A DNA stretch of 64,000 nucleotides from Lactobacillus hominis DSM 23910 = CRBIP 24.179 (GTDB lineage: Bacteria; Bacillota; Bacilli; Lactobacillales; Lactobacillaceae). The notes beneath the pieces are model-generated. The model made no database searches and was not told the origin of the DNA. It worked only from the letters and a program-made list of their open reading frames with translations. Position 1 is the first letter of the stretch. Each line of letters opens with the position of its first letter. Made by a program: the position numbers and the translations under genes. Shown here in pieces: positions 35,816 to 43,742 of this stretch. The stretch lies in contig NZ_CAKE01000025.1 of NCBI RefSeq assembly GCF_000296835.1, positions 31,091-95,090 on the forward strand, in the 5' to 3' direction.

Positions 35816-35858
35816 ATTATAAAAGAGTGAAAAAAATTAAAATGGGCGTATTTACCCA
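35816..35858 (-). promoter_or_regulatory. promoter of the peptide/membrane-protein operon with palindrome at -35
   Basis: Minus-strand TATAAT (35821-35816) lies about 45 bases before the peptide ATG. There is no good -35; in its place is the imperfect palindrome TGGGCGTATTTACCCA (35843-35858). A weak -35 with a palindrome next to it is typical of activator-dependent promoters, here possibly Rgg-controlled. The same palindrome, followed by a T-rich run, could also act as a weak rgg terminator. Confidence 0.5.
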
Positions 35859-35866
35859 ATATTACA

Positions 35867-36715
35867 TTATTTATATTTATCCTTAAACTTTTGTAGCTCT
35901 TCCCCATACTCAGGCATACCCACAAGACAGAAATTTTTTATTATAGCATCGCAATATTGCAACGCAGACGTATCTTGATTCTTTTTATATTGAATGAAAT
36001 AAGTAAAAAAGACCATAACACTTTTATAAAAGAAAAGATCAGGAGTAGTTGGAACATTATCAGCAAAATTAATATAAAAATCAATGTTTTCAAACTTATT
36101 TTCTTCAATAGAAAAAACCAGAATATTTATAACTAAAGAAAGCAGAGATTTTTTAACAACTATAGATTCACAGATTTGATACCTTTCAATTATCTTTCGA
36201 ACAATTGCTTCGTTATCAGCCAAACTATAGAAACGCATCGAATTGCAATACAGCATAAACTTAGTACTGTTGAATTTAGGCATTTCAAAAATTTTCTGTT
36301 TAATCTCATTTCTAATTTTCTGATTGGGTTTATCCGAATTAAGCAACTCTAAAAAGCCATCTGCAATCAAATTTTGAATTTCTTTATCTTTTTCAGATAA
36401 ATTACTCTCTGCAACCATTAGTTTAATTTTTTTCAGTCTGTCTTTATCTACTTTATAATATGCTTCTTCCATTATCTTTCTTTGAATTTGAATCTGACTT
36501 TGATAATTTTCATAATTTGGTTCTAAAGCTTTAATAAATTCTGCAGCATCAATTTGATTGTATTTAAGCAAATTAATTAAGTTTTCTGCTGAAATTTGGT
36601 GAATATTCCTTTCTACTTTTCCATAGTAAGATCGATCAATTATATTAGCTGCAAATTCTTGCAAGGTTTTATTTTGGTTAACTCTATATTCTCTGAGTAA
36701 ATCTCCTATTGTCAC
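35867..36715 (-). CDS. Rgg/GadR/MutR-family transcriptional regulator
   Basis: A 282-residue regulator with an N-terminal XRE helix-turn-helix (LREYRVNQNKTLQEFAANI, then SYYGKVERNIHQIS) and a C-terminal all-helical, TPR-like peptide-sensing domain. This is the Rgg/MutR layout and length. The GTG at 36715 is favoured because GAGGTG lies six bases before it; an in-frame GTG three codons upstream overlaps that site. Rgg proteins usually bind small hydrophobic peptides and control the adjacent genes, here the peptide and three membrane proteins on the same strand. Confidence 0.85.
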   Translation of the reverse strand: MTIGDLLREYRVNQNKTLQEFAANIIDRSYYGKVERNIHQISAENLINLLKYNQIDAAEFIKALEPNYENYQSQIQIQRKIMEEAYYKVDKDRLKKIKLMVAESNLSEKDKEIQNLIADGFLELLNSDKPNQKIRNEIKQKIFEMPKFNSTKFMLYCNSMRFYSLADNEAIVRKIIERYQICESIVVKKSLLSLVINILVFSIEENKFENIDFYINFADNVPTTPDLFFYKSVMVFFTYFIQYKKNQDTSALQYCDAIIKNFCLVGMPEYGEELQKFKDKYK

Positions 36716-36794
36716 AGAAATCACCTCTACTATTTTAAAAATAATTTAATAATTATTTTAATGAGAGTATTTAAGTGATACAAGAGCAAAAATA

Positions 36795-36818
36795 AAAAAG
36801 GTGGTTTAATAACCACCT
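36795..36818 (-). terminator. terminator downstream of the XRE antitoxin-like gene
   Basis: AGGTGGTT-TAAT-AACCACCT is an 8-bp perfect stem with a minus-strand run of Ts (AAAAAA on the plus strand at its left). It ends transcription coming from the 36.9-37.5 kb genes. Confidence 0.8.
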
Positions 36819-36893
36819 ACACGACGTCTTTTCAGCAAGTAATCAGCTGCCTCGTTGCACGCCTACTTTTTTGCATATTTGCAAATTTTGCAA

Positions 36894-37169
36894 TTAAACT
36901 AGTACCAATTTCACTTGACGATGAGCGGCATTAGCAATTTCATTTAATAAGCCAATTGAAACATTCATTAATCCTGCTTCAATTCTCCCAATTGTAGATT
37001 GCGGCTTGCCAACATATCTAGCGAATTCTTTTTGAGTCATACCTAAATCTTCACGCATCTGTCTAACTGATACTGCAACATCTAAATTCAGGTCTACTTG
37101 CTCGTATTCTTTCTTTAATTCTGGATGTCTTTTAATATCTTTTTTGATAAATTTTTGAATTTTACTCAT
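36894..37169 (-). CDS. XRE-family antitoxin-like protein (HigA type), apparently orphan
   Basis: A 91-residue HTH_3 protein: SVRQMREDLGMTQKEFARYVGKPQSTIGRIEAG covers the helix-turn-helix at about residues 34-65. The C-terminus, LNEIANAAHRQVKLVLV, is the strand seen in HigA antitoxins that pair with RelE/HigB-like toxins. The neighbouring 111-residue gene does not look like a RelE fold, so the toxin is missing or different. It lies 38 bases after that gene on the same strand. Confidence 0.78.
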   Translation of the reverse strand: MSKIQKFIKKDIKRHPELKKEYEQVDLNLDVAVSVRQMREDLGMTQKEFARYVGKPQSTIGRIEAGLMNVSIGLLNEIANAAHRQVKLVLV

Positions 37170-37207
37170 ATCAACATAACAGCTTATCTGCCATTAACAA
37201 ATCACTC

Positions 37208-37543
37208 TTATAATGCCTTATTTACAAGCAGCTTTACTTCTTCTTCACCTAAAGTATCACTATAATCTTCAAGCAAAATATTTAAAATTTGAGACTTTGA
37301 TAATCCTAAATCAATGTATCTTTTCAATGAATTCTTCAAATCAAACTCAGTCGCAACTCGTTCTCCAAATTGCTCTCTTTCTAATAGCTTAGTTTCATAG
37401 TCCATAATTTGCACCCGCCTTTGTGGATCTTGATTAATTTTCAAAATCTTTTCTTGAGCATAATCAAAATATTTATCACCAGTAACTTGCTCGCCCCTCA
37501 TTAGTTTGACTAAGTTTTTCAAACCTTTAGAGCTATTTTGCAT
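37208..37543 (-). CDS. hypothetical protein, possible C-terminal remnant of an Rpn-like nuclease
   Basis: A 111-residue charged, helical protein. The order of a charged helix (DYETKLLEREQFGERVATEF) followed by LKRYIDLGLSKSQILNILLEDY resembles the C-terminal tail of Rpn/PD-(D/E)XK transposase-like nucleases, which end with an E-rich helix and a short HTH-like segment. The nuclease core is absent, and the upstream 150 bases carry no in-frame continuation that I can recognise. It may instead be an unrelated intact small protein. Confidence 0.5.
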   Translation of the reverse strand: MQNSSKGLKNLVKLMRGEQVTGDKYFDYAQEKILKINQDPQRRVQIMDYETKLLEREQFGERVATEFDLKNSLKRYIDLGLSKSQILNILLEDYSDTLGEEEVKLLVNKAL

Positions 37544-37639
37544 TAATAATAATCTTTGCCGAACCAGTTGGCAATATTATTGTTTTATCGCTATCTTCAT
37601 ATAAATAAAGACAACAAAAATTCAAACTTTTTTAACTAA

Positions 37640-37672
37640 AAAATCCCAATGATCTTTCTAAATCATTGGGAT
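37640..37672 (-). terminator. terminator of the msmK-zinc ribbon unit
   Basis: ATCCCAATGAT and ATCATTGGGAT form an 11-bp stem; the minus strand continues with a T-run. It lies about 20 bases after the zinc-ribbon stop codon. Confidence 0.85.
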
Positions 37673-37692
37673 AATTTTTAATATTCAATTGT

Positions 37693-37869
37693 TTACATAT
37701 AGTGCAAGTTGCCCCAGTCGTTTTTTGGCTCTAAGTGAACGATGGTTTGACAATTAGGACAAGTGTTTTTACCGAACTTAGCGTCATAAACTGCCTTACA
37801 CTTTGGACATTTAAACTTGAATTTTAATTCTGACAATAATTTCTTGATATGGAGTTCTGAGTCAGCCAT
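37693..37869 (-). CDS. 58-aa zinc-ribbon protein
   Basis: A short frame, MADSELHIKKLLSELKFKFK, followed by two CxxC knuckles (CPKC and CPNC, 13 residues apart) and ending NLHYM. Four cysteines at this spacing predict one structural zinc. GAAAGAAG precedes the ATG, and the gene starts 19 bases after msmK, before their shared terminator, so it is co-transcribed with the sugar ATPase. Function unknown. Confidence 0.75.
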   Translation of the reverse strand: MADSELHIKKLLSELKFKFKCPKCKAVYDAKFGKNTCPNCQTIVHLEPKNDWGNLHYM

Positions 37870-37888
37870 TTTTTAACTTCTTTCATTA

Positions 37889-38992
37889 CTAACGGATTGC
37901 ATTTGTAGTTTCCTTATCAAAGAAGTGTGCCTTGTTAACATCAAAGCCCATTTCAACTTTGTCTCCAGGTTTATGATAATCTCTTGCGTTTACAATTGCT
38001 ACAAATTCGGTTCCATCAACTTTTTGGTAAAGTTGAATAGTTGAACCTAAAAGTTCCGAAACAACAACTTCAGATTTAATAGTAGCGTTTGGCCAAGTTT
38101 CAAGGAAAGCTTCTTCGGCATGAATATCTTCTGGACGAATACCAAAGACAACGTCCTTATCTGCATAACCCTTATCTTCTAAGACCTTTGCCTTACCTTC
38201 AGGAATTTCAATATCTAACCCTTTACCGTCGCTAATACGTCCATCTTTATAGTGAACGTTAAAGAAGTTCATTTGTGGTGAACCGATGAATCCTGCAACG
38301 AACATATTCTTTGGCTTGTTGTAAACCTCAAGTGGCGTACCAATTTGTTCAACTTTACCAACTGACATTACAACTACTCGGTCAGCTAAAGTCATGGCTT
38401 CAGTTTGGTCGTGAGTAACATAAATTGTAGTAGTACCTAAGTTTTGGTGTAACTTGGCAATTTCAGCACGCATAACAACACGCAATTTAGCATCTAGGTT
38501 TGATAAAGGTTCGTCCATTAAGAAGATTGGTGCATCACGTACAATCGCACGTCCTAAAGCAACACGCTGACGTTGACCACCAGATAATTCTGAAGGCTTT
38601 TTATCTAGATAATCTTGCAAGCCTAAAATATCAGCAGCCTTTTTTACACGCTTATCAATATCTTCTTTACTGTAGTGACGCAATTTTAAACCAAAGGCCA
38701 TGTTATCGTAAATTGTCATATGTGGATACAAAGCATAGTTCTGGAAAACCATGGCAATATCACGGTCTTTAGGTGCAACGTCATTCATCACCTTATGATC
38801 GATTTCCAAAGTTCCTTCGCTAATATCTTCTAGTCCGGCAATCATTCTTAAAGTAGTTGACTTACCACAACCAGATGGTCCAACGAAAACAATAAATTCC
38901 TTGTCTTTGATGTGTAAGTCAAAATCATTTACAGAATACTTGTCATTGCCGTCATATTTTTTATAAATGTGATTTAAATCTACTTCAACCAT
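37889..38992 (-). CDS. msmK: sugar ABC transporter ATP-binding protein (MsmK/UgpC type)
   Basis: A multi-task ATPase that energises several CUT1 carbohydrate importers. The 367-residue protein has Walker A GPSGCGKST, signature LSGGQRQR, Walker B IFLMDEPLSNLD, H-loop VTHDQTEAM, and the C-terminal TOBE/OB domain from about residue 240. The importer at 43.7-47.1 kb carries no ATPase of its own, so this gene is its likely partner. A CcpA-type cre site lies 53 bases upstream of the start, indicating its own catabolite-controlled promoter. Confidence 0.92.
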   Translation of the reverse strand: MVEVDLNHIYKKYDGNDKYSVNDFDLHIKDKEFIVFVGPSGCGKSTTLRMIAGLEDISEGTLEIDHKVMNDVAPKDRDIAMVFQNYALYPHMTIYDNMAFGLKLRHYSKEDIDKRVKKAADILGLQDYLDKKPSELSGGQRQRVALGRAIVRDAPIFLMDEPLSNLDAKLRVVMRAEIAKLHQNLGTTTIYVTHDQTEAMTLADRVVVMSVGKVEQIGTPLEVYNKPKNMFVAGFIGSPQMNFFNVHYKDGRISDGKGLDIEIPEGKAKVLEDKGYADKDVVFGIRPEDIHAEEAFLETWPNATIKSEVVVSELLGSTIQLYQKVDGTEFVAIVNARDYHKPGDKVEMGFDVNKAHFFDKETTNAIR

Positions 38993-39044
38993 TTTCTTAC
39001 CTCTAGTGTTTTAAAATCTTTACATGTTAATCATAGCTTTTAAT

Positions 39045-39058
39045 TGAAAGCGCTTTTA
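39045..39058 (-). promoter_or_regulatory. cre site upstream of msmK
   Basis: TGAAAGCGCTTTTA matches the CcpA catabolite-responsive element, with the final CA reading TA. It lies between the PucR-type gene and msmK. Confidence 0.7.
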
Positions 39059-39096
39059 CTAAAAAGTGACGAAAACTGAAGCTAAATTTTGTCACT

Positions 39097-39921
39097 TTAT
39101 ACAAAAATCAAGTAACAAAATACTAAGTCATCCATTTGATGCAGATTTAAATAATAATTTTGAGCAATTTTATCAATGCGATACTCCAAAGTATTGCGAT
39201 GGATAAACATATTCTTAGCGGCTTGAGTTACATTGCCTCCGACTTGATACAGATTAGTAACCAGTTCTTTAATGTCATCTTTATCTTTAAAATACTCTTG
39301 ATAAGCTTTGATGATCACGCTGCGATTACGATTAAACTGCGTATAAAAATTTAGTGCAGCTTGCATAATAGTCATCACTTTATTTTGCCAAGAAATAGAA
39401 TCATTAATCTTCTCTTCTTCTTTAAATAAAGCTACCAAATCCGCATTTTCAGGCCAAACTAGCCCCATTAGCAAATGAGTTTTTGTGGAAAAGTCAGTGT
39501 CCATGGTCGTCAAAATCCCAGCAAAATCTTTTTGCGTTAAACTGCAATCTTGATCAACGATCACTAGATTTTCGTCATTTTGCCAAAAGCAAGCAACCTG
39601 ATTATTAAAAAATGACAGTATTTGGTCTTGCCACTGCTTGCGATTTTCTTTTTTTAGATCTTTAACTTCTAAATATAAAAAGCGCACATGCTTTTCAAGC
39701 TTAGGCTGAGGACCTTGATCATATAAATATCGTTGCCAATTAGATAAGTTAACCTTAATTACTTGATTATTAGTTAAAAGAGATAGCAACACTTTCTCTC
39801 TATCAGTAAGATCACCCTCATCTAAATAAGCATCACCATCTTCAAGCTTTACTTGATAGCTATTAGGAAAAATATTTTTTTGCGCGTCTGGGAAAAATTC
39901 TTTTAACTTTTGAAATTTCAT
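39097..39921 (-). CDS. PucR/CdaR-type transcriptional regulator
   Basis: A 274-residue protein whose C-terminus (LYQVGGNVTQAAKNMFIHRNTLEYRIDKI) is the HTH_30 domain of PucR/CdaR regulators. The N-terminal 200 residues have no recognised ligand domain. It begins nine bases after yesN and probably belongs to the same transcript. It likely controls sugar-linked genes here, but the effector is unknown. Confidence 0.75.
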   Translation of the reverse strand: MKFQKLKEFFPDAQKNIFPNSYQVKLEDGDAYLDEGDLTDREKVLLSLLTNNQVIKVNLSNWQRYLYDQGPQPKLEKHVRFLYLEVKDLKKENRKQWQDQILSFFNNQVACFWQNDENLVIVDQDCSLTQKDFAGILTTMDTDFSTKTHLLMGLVWPENADLVALFKEEEKINDSISWQNKVMTIMQAALNFYTQFNRNRSVIIKAYQEYFKDKDDIKELVTNLYQVGGNVTQAAKNMFIHRNTLEYRIDKIAQNYYLNLHQMDDLVFCYLIFV

Positions 39922-39929
39922 CCTATCAC

Positions 39930-41336
39930 CTAATGTTTCTTAATCATCCGCTTATACTCACTCGGTGCCATCTTCGTCTGCTTTTTAAAGACTCTAAAGA
40001 AATAGTTAGCGTTTTGATAGCCACAATCTAAAGCGATATCGTTAATATCTTTATCTGTTGTACGCATTAATTCAATTGATTTTGAAATGCGATGTGCATT
40101 TAAATACTGCGCAAAACTGACCTGGGTGTTTTTCTTAAATAAAGCACCTAAATAAACTGGACTTAAGTGCAGCTCGCCTGCCACCTGGATCAAGGTTAAT
40201 GACTCTTGATAGCGGTGTTTAATGATCTTGACCACTGAGTTAATTGGCTCAGGGTAAATTTGTTCATTCTTGCGATAATTTGTATAAAAATCAGTCAATA
40301 AATCCGCAACTTTACTACATGATGGCGTATGTTCAATCTTAGCCACTGCATCAGTAATATTAGCATCTACTAACTGATTTGTACCATAAATCGCCATCAA
40401 AACTAAACGTGCATAATATTTAGCATCTTCAATAGCATTGCAGTGTCTGCGCAAGCATTCCAGATCTTTAGTAATTTTTTGACGAAATGTCGCTACTGGC
40501 ATATCTTCAAAATCAAGATCATTGCTCATTTTGGCTACGTCGAGAGGCTTTTTAGTATAAGAAAAATCATGCAAACTCGTCACTTGCTTACTTGGCCCGT
40601 AAAAATGAAACCAAGTTAAATATTTTTCAAGAAGAGCTGCCACGCTAGCAATTTCATCTTCTGATACGGTTTCACTAATTAAAGCAGTAATCTCTTTTTT
40701 GCGCATTTTGTTAGCAAATAATCGCAATTCGGTTTCGTCACTAGCAAAAATTATGTAAACATCATGATTGCTAGTGTAAGTCCCAATAATATGTTCTTGA
40801 CTAGGCAAGATATCTGCTAAGTCTTGATCAGCATTTAAAGCAGCAATGACATAATATTGATGATTATCAACGTCTAATTCACCAATTGAATTGCGTCCAT
40901 TCAGTACATCTTTAATGCGCATGCTTTTGGCCATTTGTGAATTTTCTTTACGTCTTTTAGCTCGATCAATAATGCCTTTAGTTTTTTCAATTACTTCTTC
41001 TAATTCGTCAGGATCTACCGGCTTATTTAAATAATCAATAACTCCTTGCTCAAGACTGATTTTGGCATATTCAAAATCGTTATATCCAGATAGAACAATA
41101 ATTTGAATATCAGGCTGCAGCTTTTTCACCATTGGCAAAAACTTAGTTCCTTCAAGTTCATCCATATTCATATCTGAAATTAAGATATCAACCGGATGTT
41201 CTTTTAAATAAGCTAAAGCTTCAAGTGGACTTCTTTCTTCTTTTACAATCTTGACATCTAGCGCTTCCCAGTCAACGATCTTGCTCATCCCTCTGAGAAT
41301 CATATATTCATCATCGACAATCATTAAAGAATACAT
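39930..41336 (-). CDS. YesN-family response regulator with AraC DNA-binding domain
   Basis: A 468-residue regulator. The receiver domain has VDDE at 8-11 and phospho-acceptor Asp55 in DILISDMNMDELEG. The centre is a linker, and the C-terminal 100 residues form a two-HTH AraC domain ending GYQNANYFFRVFKKQTKMAPSEYK. It is the partner of the YesM kinase encoded nine bases upstream. YesMN systems normally activate an adjacent LplB/LplC-type sugar importer, which is the arrangement here. Confidence 0.92.
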   Translation of the reverse strand: MYSLMIVDDEYMILRGMSKIVDWEALDVKIVKEERSPLEALAYLKEHPVDILISDMNMDELEGTKFLPMVKKLQPDIQIIVLSGYNDFEYAKISLEQGVIDYLNKPVDPDELEEVIEKTKGIIDRAKRRKENSQMAKSMRIKDVLNGRNSIGELDVDNHQYYVIAALNADQDLADILPSQEHIIGTYTSNHDVYIIFASDETELRLFANKMRKKEITALISETVSEDEIASVAALLEKYLTWFHFYGPSKQVTSLHDFSYTKKPLDVAKMSNDLDFEDMPVATFRQKITKDLECLRRHCNAIEDAKYYARLVLMAIYGTNQLVDANITDAVAKIEHTPSCSKVADLLTDFYTNYRKNEQIYPEPINSVVKIIKHRYQESLTLIQVAGELHLSPVYLGALFKKNTQVSFAQYLNAHRISKSIELMRTTDKDINDIALDCGYQNANYFFRVFKKQTKMAPSEYKRMIKKH

Positions 41337-41345
41337 ATTTATCCC

Positions 41346-43013
41346 CTAAATTTCGTAATCAAACGACAACTTTACAGTTATTCCACCGTAAATATTGTTA
41401 CTAATCTCCATTGCAAAATTCTTTGTGTAATTCTTCATTCTTGCATATACATTTTGCAGACCGATTGACATATCGCTCACAATCGGCTGCTTGATTTTCT
41501 TATTGATCTTTTCTAATTCTTGACTGTTTAAATGCTTACCATTATCAATCACTTCGATAACTACGCGCTTATCTTTTAAATAAGCCTTAACTTCCAAAGC
41601 ATTATTATTTTGAGCGAAGTTAACGCCATGAATAAAGTAATTTTCTACTAGTGGCTGCAGTGAAAATTTAGGTAATTTTACCTGCTCTAATTCTTTAGGT
41701 ATCACAATTTGGTAAGCAAGTTTATCAGGAAAGCGGACCTGATATAAGTAAACATAGTTTCCGACAAGCTTAGCTTCTTTTTTTAAAGTTGTTTGAACCT
41801 GCGAACTAACATTACTTCTAAGCAGGGCTGCAAAATTATAAACAACCTTAGCTAAGTCGCTAGCACCAATATCAAGAGCTGACATACGAATATATTCCAA
41901 GGTATTAGCCATAAAGTGCGGACTAATTTGGGCTTGCAAAGACTTCATATGCGCTTCTTGCTGAGCAATTCTTAATTTATAAATAGTATTAATATTATTG
42001 TTAATTTCATCCAGCATGTGGTTAATGCTGTTTGATAAAATTGTTAAATCTTCAAAGCGAGAATCGGTCGTATCAATTCTTGCTTCTGAATCATTTTCAC
42101 TGACAGCATGTGTTGTTGAAATAATCAAGTTTAATTGTTTGCGATAATGATCAAAAATTGCCATAAAGCTAACAAATAAAGCAAATAATATGATCGCTGC
42201 GATGGCGATAACACCAGCAATTCTATTTATTAAGATTAGATTTAGTGCTTGTTTATCATATAAAACTAAGATACGGTACTCATTATCAACTGTACGGACA
42301 TTTTCAACAAAGCCAGGGATATTTTTAGTTTGTTTCCTATCAATCGCCTTTTTAACAAGATCTTTTTCTTTTTGTGTCACATTTTTATCGAAATATTGAA
42401 ATACTGGCCGATCATCTTCAGTTAAAGCCCAGACTTGCATATGACGGGTATTTTCTAATTGAGATAAAGTTTCTTTGATAGTGTCATCATTAAATTGCGC
42501 TCCAACCACACCCACAACCGTTTCTTGCTGAGGATTAATAATTGAGCTATATAACATATTATGAATATTTTTTCTTTTTGTGTTAACAATACGTCCACTA
42601 GTATTTTGCGTTGTAGCTTGAAATTCTTTATTACTATCCATTAGTCTTATTTCAATTTTCTGTAGTGTAGGATTCTTAATAAAGAAATCCTTACTAGTAT
42701 CTGGCCAATTAAAATAAGGCTCATGATTTAAACAATATTCGGCATACTCACTTGGATTATTCTTTAAATAGCTTTCAATATTATCTATTCTCTGAGTATT
42801 TTCAGACACATAATCACTAACATTATTAGTAATTAATATATTTTTTTGAAGTTCAATTGAGACTCTATTTGCAGCTGTAGTTTGGATTTGTGCATTTTCA
42901 CTCGTGAAATTATTTATAACAGTCGCAATATAAAAAGAAGCTGCCAATAAAATTACGCCAGCAGAGACAGCGATAAATATTTTCATCAACTTGTAAAGGG
43001 ATAAATTTTTCAT
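41346..43013 (-). CDS. YesM-family sensor histidine kinase
   Basis: A 555-residue membrane kinase. Helix 1 spans about residues 9-31, then comes an extracellular sensing domain of about 230 residues (dCache-like size), helix 2 at about 265-287, and a HAMP domain. The HisKA_5 box LQAQISPHFMANTLEYIRMSAL contains the phospho-histidine; the HATPase has LQPLVENYFIHGV. The length and layout fit family HPK7. The start overlaps the yesL stop by one base. It probably senses an extracellular glycan or the loaded binding protein. Confidence 0.92.
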   Translation of the reverse strand: MKNLSLYKLMKIFIAVSAGVILLAASFYIATVINNFTSENAQIQTTAANRVSIELQKNILITNNVSDYVSENTQRIDNIESYLKNNPSEYAEYCLNHEPYFNWPDTSKDFFIKNPTLQKIEIRLMDSNKEFQATTQNTSGRIVNTKRKNIHNMLYSSIINPQQETVVGVVGAQFNDDTIKETLSQLENTRHMQVWALTEDDRPVFQYFDKNVTQKEKDLVKKAIDRKQTKNIPGFVENVRTVDNEYRILVLYDKQALNLILINRIAGVIAIAAIILFALFVSFMAIFDHYRKQLNLIISTTHAVSENDSEARIDTTDSRFEDLTILSNSINHMLDEINNNINTIYKLRIAQQEAHMKSLQAQISPHFMANTLEYIRMSALDIGASDLAKVVYNFAALLRSNVSSQVQTTLKKEAKLVGNYVYLYQVRFPDKLAYQIVIPKELEQVKLPKFSLQPLVENYFIHGVNFAQNNNALEVKAYLKDKRVVIEVIDNGKHLNSQELEKINKKIKQPIVSDMSIGLQNVYARMKNYTKNFAMEISNNIYGGITVKLSFDYEI

Positions 43014-43624
43014 TAGTCTGCCTCAAGTTGATCAATAATTGCTCCAATCCATTTTTTAGATGAAAAAGCACCCCAAACAATGATTGTTGAAACTGTTAAA
43101 AACAATAAAAATCCTGGCCAAAATTTGGTTAAAGCACCTATAACAACTAAACCAGCTATAAATTTCAATAAGTCTTTAAAATCAGAAAAGAAAGCGACAA
43201 ATGCAAGTTTTACAGCATTTTTAAATTCAACATCAAATGTACTTTCAATAATCAGAGTATAAATGCCTACAACTGTGAGAGTAATCATCACAAAAACAAG
43301 CAAAAAGATTACCGGAAGCATCCACATATTTTTAATCTGAGAAGTTAGATATAGATCATAGAATAAGAAAAGTTCAATGCCAAAGAAAGAATAGAAATGG
43401 CCGTTTGCAATCCAAAAGTATTTTTTATAAATTTGCCACATCTCTTTAAAATGATAGTTGTGATATTCAAATTTATGATTTAAAAAAACTTCGGTAATTG
43501 TGCGTAGCGCAGGTCCAATTCCTAATATAAATAATCCAATTAATGAAAATAGCCAGAAGGCTAGATTTAAAATCATTAACACATAAATTGCAACGAAAGC
43601 TCTTTGCGTCATTCTTCCCAGCAT
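43013..43624 (-). CDS. YesL-like DUF624 membrane protein
   Basis: A 203-residue protein with about five hydrophobic helices and the DUF624 landmark of a long helix followed by FLLFLTVSTIIVWGAFSSKKWI. YesL proteins accompany YesMN and sugar importers in Bacillus and Clostridium; their role is unknown, possibly signal coupling. It is translationally coupled to yesM. The upstream gap holds a weak hairpin, so this may start a separate regulatory transcript. Confidence 0.85.
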   Translation of the reverse strand: MLGRMTQRAFVAIYVLMILNLAFWLFSLIGLFILGIGPALRTITEVFLNHKFEYHNYHFKEMWQIYKKYFWIANGHFYSFFGIELFLFYDLYLTSQIKNMWMLPVIFLLVFVMITLTVVGIYTLIIESTFDVEFKNAVKLAFVAFFSDFKDLLKFIAGLVVIGALTKFWPGFLLFLTVSTIIVWGAFSSKKWIGAIIDQLEAD

Positions 43625-43675
43625 TTTGCTTTCTCCTTTTCTATATATCTATCCTATACACTTCATATTATCACA

Positions 43676-43712
43676 AAAAACCGCTCGATCTCTTACAGGT
43701 CAGGCGATTTTT
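43676..43712 (-). terminator. weak hairpin between the importer and yesLMN
   Basis: Minus strand ATCGCCTGACC pairs imperfectly with GATCGAGCGGT and is followed by TTTTTTG. Two mismatches make it a weak terminator or a readthrough point that could lower yesLMN expression relative to the importer. Confidence 0.5.
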
Positions 43713-43742
43713 AAAGGGGATAAATTTATGATCGTGTCTTTA

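Noticed and set aside
36790..36893. Second type I toxin-antitoxin locus
   Set aside because: There is a strong minus-strand terminator and GC-richer sequence, but no hydrophobic short frame with a start codon and no convergent promoter; a decayed locus cannot be shown.
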